Shown: one piece after another, positions 57,600 through 64,000 of the stretch
Numbering within the stretch: the first letter of the stretch is position 1
How the letters are laid out: every line of letters starts with the position of its first letter
NCBI RefSeq assembly: GCF_040939455.1
Contig: NC_134113.1
Coordinates: forward strand, 13,564,501-13,628,500
Direction of reading: 5' to 3'
Length of the DNA stretch: 64,000 bases
Source of the DNA: Microcebus murinus
Taxonomy: Eukaryota > Chordata > Mammalia > Primates > Cheirogaleidae
Made by a program: the position numbers and the translations under genes
The notes under the pieces: generated by a model
Database searches by the model: none
What the model saw: the letters and a program-made list of their open reading frames with translations, nothing else
What the model was told of the DNA's origin: nothing

Positions 57600-57790
57600 T
57601 CCTCCCCCCTTTTCTGTATACTACTTCATATTCCTCCTTTTGGGAACTTTGGCTCTTCCTCTTCTTTCTTTTTTTCTTTTCTCTGATTTGGTCTCCCTGG
57701 GATGTCCCCTCTTCTCTGTGCCCATTTCCTTTTTGTCCTTTACTTTTTGTGCTCCCCAAAATCTGTCCTCCCTCTCTCTGTTCCATGCCT
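57600..57790. repeat. Pyrimidine-rich tract
   Basis: About 190 bases dominated by C and T on the + strand (cctccccccttttctg, ctcttcctcttctttctttt). The 113- and 137-codon + frames here are compositional artefacts rich in F, L, S and P. Confidence 0.8.
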
Positions 57791-58499
57791 GTGTGCTTTT
57801 TGCCTTCTGTGCCCGCCCCCCCATCCCCCACGAGTCTGTCTCATCTTTCTCTGTTTTACCCATCTTGATGCTTACCAAACCAAGTCCCAGAACTCCAGCA
57901 GGGATTGAAGTCACCCCTGGAACAGCGAGGCGTGAGCTCAAGAGACCAGACTGGCCTGGGGCCCCTGCCGCAGCGCACAGGTGCCAAGGATGGCGTTCTG
58001 CTCCCCCAGCCAGTGGCAGGCGCGCTCTGGAGTTATTCCCGCTAGAGGAGTGACGCAGCACCGCTGCTGAGGATTTAACCTCCCCAAAGTCAGGAAAGTT
58101 CCGAGGTGGAATTTGCGCTACTCGTAACTTAGCCAGTCTGACTCTCTCTCTCACGTACGCACACTCTACGGCAGTAAATTTGTCAGCCCTTATAGTAACA
58201 CAGTTCTAAATATGGGCATGGCAGGAAGAGAGATGGTTACTGTGGGAACTATAATTTTTAATTTACTGGCCTGAAGCTCTAAACCAGGGCTTGGTGCTTA
58301 ATGTCGTGTTTTTACATTTGGATGTGTGCTCAGGAAAGGCATAAAACTTTGCAAAGCTGGGGGCAGTCACCGAAGGATGTTCCGGGCATGGTGGAGAAGT
58401 TGGGAGGTGGCGTGGGGTCCCGGGGACCAGTCACTGTGCTCTCAGAATCAGAAGTGGAGGTAGACAATCATGGAAGGCCCCATTGTCCAAGGTGGAAGG
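57791..58499. other. Intron without a named repeat
   Basis: No signal recognised. Confidence 0.4.
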
Positions 58500-58625
58500 C
58501 TTGATGGCCAGCAAGGCCACTCCCTCCACTTGGTGACAAGGAAGCTGAGATCCAGAGAGGGTGAGTGATGCGCTGGGGAAAGAGGCTGAGGGTGCACAGC
58601 TTTCGAGACTCTGGATTCAAAGCCG
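58500..58625 (-). repeat. MIR core
   Basis: 'ggtgacaaggaagctgagat' and 'ctctggattcaaagccgtgc' fit reverse MIR. Confidence 0.6.
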
Positions 58626-58684
58626 TGCAGAAAGCAAGGGATCTGGACTCGGAAAGTCTGAGCTTAAAGTAACGATGAACAGTT

Positions 58685-58830
58685 CCCACCCCTTCCCACG
58701 TGCCAGGCACTGTTCCAGCAAGTCAGCCCCACCCAGTTTGTCCTCTCCACAGCCCCAGGGGGCTGCTTGTCTTCTCACCTCTACTTTACAGATGGGCACC
58801 GAGGTAGAGAGGGTGTCCAGGCTAGGATTT
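58685..58830 (-). repeat. MIR core
   Basis: 'acgtgccaggcactgttcca', 'cctctactttacagatgggc' and 'accgaggtagagagggtgtc' fit reverse MIR. Confidence 0.75.
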
Positions 58831-58869
58831 CATCCCGGGCAGGCTGGCTTCAGAGTTGGTACACCTGAT

Positions 58870-59035
58870 TAGCTCTGTTTCGCTGCATTTAAATCCTGAC
58901 GTTGTTACTTACTGGCTGGGTTGTAAGTTTCTTAACCTTTCTGAGCCTTGACTTTCCCCAGCGAAATGGGGACAGGAGCGCCTTCCTCCTGTGGTTGCGG
59001 TGAGTCTTGGGAGAGAAGAAGTGCATGGGATTTCT
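58870..59035 (+). repeat. MIR element
   Basis: 'catttaaatcctgacgttgt', 'taagtttcttaacctttctg' and 'gagccttgactttccccagc' are forward MIR, so two MIR copies lie tail to head within 350 bp. Confidence 0.8.
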
Positions 59036-59424
59036 CTATAGGTGTGATGCTACAGGAGTATAGGTGTATTATGTTCATCATCAAGAGAGAAGGTGAGTGA
59101 GGGCCCCTGTTAGAGAAAAAATAGGACAAAAGTTAGTATTGGGGCATTTTTACTTGTCAGTGGGCAGCTGTGTTGGCATTTGGCCTACCTGGCAAACAGC
59201 CGAGTCTCTTCCTACCTGTGGCTTCTCCGTCTTCCACGTGAGAAGAGCGTCCTCCCCCCACACTGCTCCCCCTCCTGTCTTGCCACACTTTCCCCAGCAC
59301 GGGATGGAACTGGGACGTCAGCAGCACCTGCTAGGGTGTGTCGGGCTGGCACAGCTTCTGGTATGGCTGTCTTTGGCAGAGAGGATTGCAATGCCTTCTG
59401 GAACATTCTGCCTCTGTGAAAATC

Positions 59425-59878
59425 CAACAGATGTTTATTTTGCACCTACTGTGTGCCACTTGTCGTTCTCTGCTCTCAGAATACATTAGTGGCTCAGACA
59501 GATGCAGTCTTTGCTCTCGAAACGTTCCAGTTAAGGAAATGGATTTCAACGAAATTCTACCAGCTGATGAAGAGTTTTATATTAAAAAAATAGTAAATAG
59601 TGATTTTTTTAAATAAAAAAAAATAGTAAAATAGTGGGGGTTTTAGCAGATCAGGGAGCAGAGGGTGAGAGGAAAGCAGAGACCTGAAGGAAGAATATTC
59701 CAGATGTAGGGAAGAGCAAGTGCAGTGATCCCGAGACAGAACTAGATCGGCATGCTCAGGGGACAGCAAGGAGGAAGCGATGAGAACAGAGAGGCCAGCG
59801 CCAGTGATCTGGGGCCTCACAGATGTAGCCAGGAGGTTGGGTTTTCTTCCAAGTTCAGTAAGTAGGAAGCCATTGACA
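59425..59878 (-). repeat. L2 LINE 3' region, left part, split by a small transposon
   Basis: 'ttgcacctactgtgtgccac', 'agaagaatattccagatgta'-type text, 'caagtgcagtgatcccgaga', 'gcatgctcaggggacagcaa' and 'gtaggaagccattgaca' follow reverse L2. An A/T-rich expansion (aaaaaaatagtaaatagtga) lies at 59583-59633. Confidence 0.75.
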
Positions 59879-60003
59879 TAGGGTTGCCAGATAAAATAGA
59901 AGATGGCCAGTTAAATTTGAGTTTCAGATAAACTACAGATAATTGTTTAGTTTGGACGTAAGCGGGCATCCTGTATTTTTATTTGCTCAATCTGGCAACC
60001 CTA
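59879..60003. mobile_element. Palindromic TA-flanked DNA transposon (MITE-like)
   Basis: The 121-bp element (59881-60001) starts gggttgccaga and ends tctggcaaccc, a perfect 11-bp inverted repeat. TA stands on both sides (59879-59880, 60002-60003), so the mirrored unit is 13 bp including TA, as expected for Tc1/mariner-type insertion. The palindrome extends inward imperfectly (left taaaatagaagatggcc against right ggcatcctgtatttt). It sits inside an L2 and has no coding capacity. The same family occurs at 38481. Confidence 0.88.
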
Positions 60004-60090
60004 CATTGATGGGCTCAGAGCGGTGACTGGCTTTGCAGAGAGAGCATTGGCTAGAAGGAAAAATCACAGTTAGGGGAAAAATGCACTTAG
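60004..60090 (-). repeat. L2 LINE, right part after the small transposon
   Basis: 'cattgatgggctcagagcgg' and 'tgactggctttgcagagaga' resume the reverse L2 that stops at 59878. Confidence 0.55.
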
Positions 60091-60499
60091 AGGACCAGGA
60101 AGTCTCCGGGGTCCCCAGAGGCGGGGCTTAGTCCAGGCCATGGTGTGCCCTGAGGATGTGCGGAGAAGTGTTTGCGTCTGGGATATGCTGTGATGCCTGT
60201 GCCACTTGGCAATGGATTGGACGTGCCAGGGAGTGAGTGGTGTCAGGGCTGGCCCTGAGCCCCAGTTCACAGGGAGGAAACATCAAGCGTCTCAGGGCCC
60301 GGTGAGCTGTACACCGAGTTGCCAGCCATATCCCCGATCCCAACACATGTACCTCTTGACGGGTTAAAGATTCATGTGCCCACAAGAACAGAGAGCCGGC
60401 TGATTTAATTTGCTGTGTTTTGCTGCATTTGTTTTTACTCTCAATAAATTTATATGCACTCTGTATAGATAGATGAATTGATAAATACTATCATGAATG
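60091..60499. other. Intron without a named repeat
   Basis: No signal recognised beyond AT-rich text at 60420-60490. Confidence 0.4.
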
Positions 60500-60643
60500 A
60501 ATTTATCATCTTTTGAGCACTTATCCTGTTCCAGATCTTCTGCTAATTGCTCTTAATGTCTGTCTTGTTTAATCCTCCCGCTACCAGGTGAGGTCGTGCT
60601 GTGATGGTCCACGTTTCACAGCTGAGAAACTCGAGGCCCAGTG
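60500..60643 (-). repeat. MIR element
   Basis: 'tttgagcacttatcctgttc', 'ttgtttaatcctcccgctac', 'tttcacagctgagaaactcg' and 'aggcccagtgag' are reverse MIR, broken off at the hairpin pair that follows. Confidence 0.75.
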
Positions 60644-60692
60644 AGAATGAGGCACGCATATGGTGCCTCATTCTTGACACTATGGTGTCAAG
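60644..60692. repeat. Two overlapping perfect hairpins
   Basis: Hairpin 1: agaatgaggcac (60644-60655), 7-base loop, gtgcctcattct (60663-60674), 12 of 12 pairs. Hairpin 2: cttgacac (60673-60680), 4-base loop tatg, gtgtcaag (60685-60692), 8 of 8 pairs. The arms share two bases. The pattern fits local template switching during replication; a folded RNA role is possible but unsupported. Confidence 0.9.
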
Positions 60693-60839
60693 TTTATTTC
60701 TTCCCTCAAGTTGTGTGGGTGCGTGAGTTTACCAGACCCACAGTCAGCCCTCAGCGGGGACATTGCTGGGACGAGGGGATGTCTTGCCCCAATTCTAAAT
60801 GCCAGAATTGGCACACAGTTCTGATTCCAGAACCTCAGA

Positions 60840-60985
60840 CAGCAGCATTCTCAGACTTTAGTGGGAACAAAATCCATCTGGGGGGTTTGTTGAAAATGCA
60901 TATTTCTGAGCCTCATGCTTGGGATTCTGGTTTAACCAGACAGGGGGGAGACCAGGAATCTGCATTTTAGCAAAACCACAGTTGA
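60840..60985 (+). mobile_element. MER5 (hAT-Charlie non-autonomous), truncated right end
   Basis: 'gcattctcagactttagtgg', 'gggtttgttgaaaatgcata' and 'gaccaggaatctgcatttta' follow MER5. Confidence 0.75.
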
Positions 60986-62139
60986 TTTAGATTTCATCAT
61001 TCTTGTATCTGCTTTAGGAAATGCTCCATGACTTTGCCTTAATTATGCCAAACAGAAAAGTGTCCCCAAATGCTCCCAGCGTCTGGATGTCTGGATGCCA
61101 CAGTTTGGGTATCAGGGATGCAAGTTTGAATGCAGTTTGATAGCACAGACCACTCACGTTCGTAGTTTTAGGAATGCCCACGTGATTTAATAGACAGCTC
61201 AGGAGAATGCTGTCGGGCAAGATGCTTGGTCTTCTCTTGGATGTTAATACTCCTTCCACCTGCTTAGCATGTCACCGAGTGCCCAGGGTTTCCATGTCCC
61301 TGTCACAAGTCCTCTCTCCACCCCCTTCCCTCCAGCCTCTGCCAGCGGCCCAGACGCTGCCTCGAGCAGAGCACTCGCCCCTGCTGTGTGCACAGTCCAG
61401 GATGGGCTGCGCTCGAGTCCCTCTCCCCCCAAGGGCACTCTCTGGAGCTAGGAGCGTGGAGTGGGATGACCGGTCTGTGCCTGGCGGCTCCACCGCAGAC
61501 GCCTGGCAGTCCTCGGGTGCAAGGCGGCCGGCATGGAACCTCGGAACCTCGGCAGACATCGTCGGCACCTTGAAGATATGAAGCAAAATGTTAAGAGCCT
61601 GGGTTGGAAGAGCAGGATGAAAAGGGGAGAATGTTGCTGTGGGAAGACAGAGGGGACTGGGTGGCATCCTGTCTGTGTGTGTGTGCATGGGGGGTGCCGC
61701 AGGGAGGAGAGTGGAGTTCTACAATGAGGTCTCTGCTTGTTAGTTCCACTGTGGCTGGCTTGGCAATACTCCTCTTCATGCTTGAGTGTCCCGATGAGGA
61801 CCTTACTGTTATGTGCACACAGTGACCCCTACAGAGCTAGGTCCTGAAGCTCCTCAGCCCCTCGCGGGGTCACTGGCGGCCACTCGCTCTCTCTAAGTGG
61901 GCCGTTTCCTTGTTAATAGGCTGCAATACTCATGACGCCAGTGAAACCCTGGTTTCATCTGCAAAGAAGATGTTCTCAGGGTGACCTAGGGTCTCCCCCC
62001 TGTCAGTCCTGTTTCTCCAGGTGGGAGCACGGGGGGCGTGTAGGGTGCAAAACACACAGTAGCCTGAGGCCCGTCTCCAGGTCCTTTTACTCCCGTTGGC
62101 CTTGGTAATCGTGTAGTGGTTCTTTTATGTTGCTTATAA
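60986..62139. other. Intron without a named repeat
   Basis: 61670-61690 has a short GT run. Frames in 61200-61690 lie on both strands and resemble no family. Confidence 0.45.
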
Positions 62140-62560
62140 ATTTGCTGTCCCGGCTGCGGGGGCTGGGAGCTGGGCAGCGCGGGGAGCGGGCGCGGAGAGG
62201 AGGTGCTCCATCCAGAGGGAGGTGTTGTACTACATGCTCCGTCCCGAACGCATTCCGCATTCGCCGGGTGTGCGGCCCGCGATGATTTCTGGTGCTGCTG
62301 ACTCGAGAGCAAGTACATTCGGTCCTAAATCTTGCTTCATGTCTTATTAAAGAGCTTCTCACTATAAAACTGTTATGTTAGTATCTCAGAACGGTTTGCT
62401 CTCGCCACCTTCCTGCCCCGCTGGCTGTCGTGCCAGAGGACAGTCTAAAGGCGGGGGCAGCCTTGCCTTGCTGCGGTTGCTGCCGCCGCCGCCGCCACCG
62501 CTGGTGATACCGGGATGGCGGCCATGGGCTGGACTCTTGCTGCTTTACTATGGGGACGCC
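62140..62560. promoter_or_regulatory. CpG-rich stretch with (GCC)5
   Basis: GC- and CpG-rich text ('gcagcgcggggagcgggcgc', 'ttcgccgggtgtgcggcccg') is followed by five GCC units at 62482-62496 and ATGGCGGCCATGG at 62515-62527. It could be a small CpG island or an alternative promoter, but the intervening 62320-62390 is AT-rich and no exon is recognisable. Confidence 0.35.
62482..62496 (+). repeat. (GCC)5 trinucleotide repeat
   Basis: Five exact GCC units, followed by accgctgg. Short. Confidence 0.95.
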
Positions 62561-62659
62561 AGAGTGCCCTGCTGCATTTCTGAACCCGAGCTGGGCTTTT
62601 CATCTCGGGCTCCAGAGAGGGTGCCCTGTTATCCCGGTGGTGTATAGTCCACTAGCTGG

Positions 62660-62772
62660 GAGGGGAAGGTGTGGACCCAGACGGGCAAGGTTCCCATCCC
62701 CACCATTTAGCTGCCGTGTGACTTTGTGTACATTGTCTAACCATCTGTCCTCATCTTGTCTCTAAAATTAAA
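62660..62772 (+). repeat. MIR core
   Basis: 'atttagctgccgtgtgactt', 'tgtgtacattgtctaaccat' and 'ctcatcttgtctctaaaatt' fit forward MIR. Confidence 0.65.
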
Positions 62773-62794
62773 GGTGTGTGTGAGAGGTTTTCAG

Positions 62795-63151
62795 AGGAAT
62801 GGATTATCTGTCTGTCTGTCCATCTATTCATCCTGTTGATTCTGTTATATACACTATATAAAGACATTTATGGTAAAGAATTGGCTCACGTCATGATGGA
62901 GGCGATGTTTCAGTTGCAGTCCAAGGGCAGGCAGGGAAACACCAATGTCCCAGCCCAAGGCCGTCAGCTATGCAGAGGTCCTTCCTACTCAGCCTTTTGG
63001 TTCTGGCCAGGTCTTCCCCTGATTGGCCGAGGGCCTACCATTATCTGCCCATTCAGTAAAACACCCTAACAGATGCACCCCGAATAATGTTTGATGAAAT
63101 GTCCAGGCACCCTGTGGCCCAGTGAACTTGACATCAAATTTACCATCACAG
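62795..63151 (-). mobile_element. MLT2 LTR (ERVL)
   Basis: Reverse copy: 'gaattggctcacgtcatgat', 'gcagtccaagggcaggcagg', 'ccattcagtaaaacacccta', 'acagatgcaccccgaataat', 'ccaggcaccctgtggcccag' and 'atcaaatttaccatcaca'. The beginning (on this strand) is replaced by TCTG/TATC-type simple sequence. Solo LTR, no internal part. Confidence 0.8.
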
Positions 63152-63174
63152 AAGATAATAACATCATACGTCTT

Positions 63175-63300
63175 ATGGTGTTATAAAAAGATAAAATAAA
63201 TTAAAAATGCAAAGTACCAAGGACAGTACAGGACATATAGGAAACCCTCAGTATTTGTTAAAACTACTGTTATTTCTGTCATCGTCATTGTCATCACCCT
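63175..63300 (+). repeat. MIR 3' half
   Basis: 'tgcaaagtaccaaggacagt', 'acaggacatataggaaaccc' and 'tcagtatttgttaaaactac' fit the forward MIR tail. Confidence 0.6.
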
Positions 63301-63514
63301 CTTTGTTGTTGCTGTCACAAAGTGGATTGGAGCCAAGAAACCTGCGATGGAACTGCTGGCTGTGGTCTGTACTGTCATCGTGGCCTTGGGCTAAGTATGG
63401 GCCTCCTGAACCTTTAGTAAAATTAAACCACATGTCTCTGGTTTACCTTACCATTCAGGTAACATAGTAGCAGAGCATGCGACAGAATGCCTCCATAGGT
63501 GATACACTCACCGG

Positions 63515-63840
63515 TGCATTTCACCAAGCTTCTGTCGTGTGCCAGCTAACATGTTAGTTGCTGGCGATCCAGTCATTCAAAGATGCCTGGTCCCTGTTTT
63601 CAAGGTACCTATTATTTCCCAAGAACTCAGGTGTGCTGAGAAAGGATTTCATGCAAAGAGATGGCTGCTGAAATGGAAGGGTGTGAGGGCACAGCCCCGG
63701 TCTAGGGGAGCTGATGTTTGCTGGCCAGAGTCAGGAAGACTTGCCCTGTGTGTGTTGAGGAAGACTTGAGAGTTGAGTGAGAATTTCCCATTTGGGGGAA
63801 GAAGCGGCCTGGATGGCAGGGAAGAGCAGGGCGTGTCCTG
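63515..63840 (-). repeat. L2 LINE 3' region
   Basis: 'cttctgtcgtgtgccagcta', 'gatgcctggtccctgttttc' and 'ggcctggatggcagggaaga' resemble reverse L2. Decayed. Confidence 0.5.
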
Positions 63841-64000
63841 GTGAAGGGTAAGGGGTGGGAAGGGTGGGAGGAGGAGGAGAGAGGCTGGGGCCAGACCACA
63901 GGTCGTTTGGGCTAAATTTCTTCAACTTTAGTATCTTGCAATCCCTTTTCCAAGGTATACAATTTTCGCAGACCCCTGTGTTGACATAAGTTATTTTCAT

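Noticed and set aside
57527..57868. F/L/S/P-rich frame resembling a membrane protein
   Set aside because: Produced by a pyrimidine-rich tract; hydrophobicity is compositional.
62515..62527. ATGGCGGCCATGG as the start of a nested gene
   Set aside because: The frame after either ATG is short and without features, and no splice donor or protein similarity follows; kept only as a regulatory candidate.

Overview
The window is mammalian nuclear DNA, nearly all intron. The one protein-coding segment I can support is the first coding exon of LARGE1 (xylosyl-/glucuronyltransferase 1, the matriglycan-building enzyme of alpha-dystroglycan) on the + strand. The exon runs from an acceptor at 1567-1568 to a donor at 1757 and carries 82 nt of 5' UTR with a 17-codon upstream ORF, the start codon at 1651, and 35 codons plus one base of coding sequence (cytoplasmic tail and membrane anchor). 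Bases 1-1568 are the end of the upstream intron. Bases 1757-64000 are the start of the very long next intron, in which I found no further exon.

Organism: the repeat content is placental (MIR, L2, L3/CR1, MER5, MER20, Tigger, MLT1, MST/THE1-like, MLT2, L1M). A 7SL-derived Alu left-monomer-like element (40158-40294) and an L1 3' end with sequence I associate with lemurs and galagos (28836-29005) point to a primate, most likely a strepsirrhine. The near absence of Alu argues against a monkey or ape. This is a judgement from memory of repeat families, not from a search.

Layout: 1-1568 upstream intron; 1569-1756 LARGE1 exon; 1757-9000 intron with L3, L2, an MLT1-like LTR piece and an L1M tail; 10000-21500 a field of MIR and L2 fragments with one well-preserved hAT element (12298-12493, 8-bp target duplication) and a CTCF-like motif (11384); 21500-24331 L1M tail, L2 and an MLT1 LTR with an exact 5-bp target duplication; 25000-36400 L2, L1, Tigger-type DNA transposons, MER20 inside a MIR, and a younger L1 end; 37900-38020 a G-rich minisatellite-like tract; 38400-48000 scattered DNA transposons, MIR and an MLT1; 48790-50215 a three-level nest (L2 split by a MaLR LTR, itself split by an MST/THE1-type LTR); 50600-64000 more MIR, L2 and MER5, a TA-flanked palindromic element inside an L2 (59881-60001), two overlapping perfect hairpins (60644-60692), an MLT2 LTR, and two CpG-rich stretches (around 56510-56960 and 62140-62560).

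No complete second gene, structural RNA gene, CRISPR array or new system was found. The longest open frames (up to about 230 codons) lie in repeats or lack any recognisable protein features. The most useful leads are the LARGE1 uORF, the open frame upstream of the LARGE1 start, the twin hairpins, the nested insertions, and candidate regulatory stretches in the intron.
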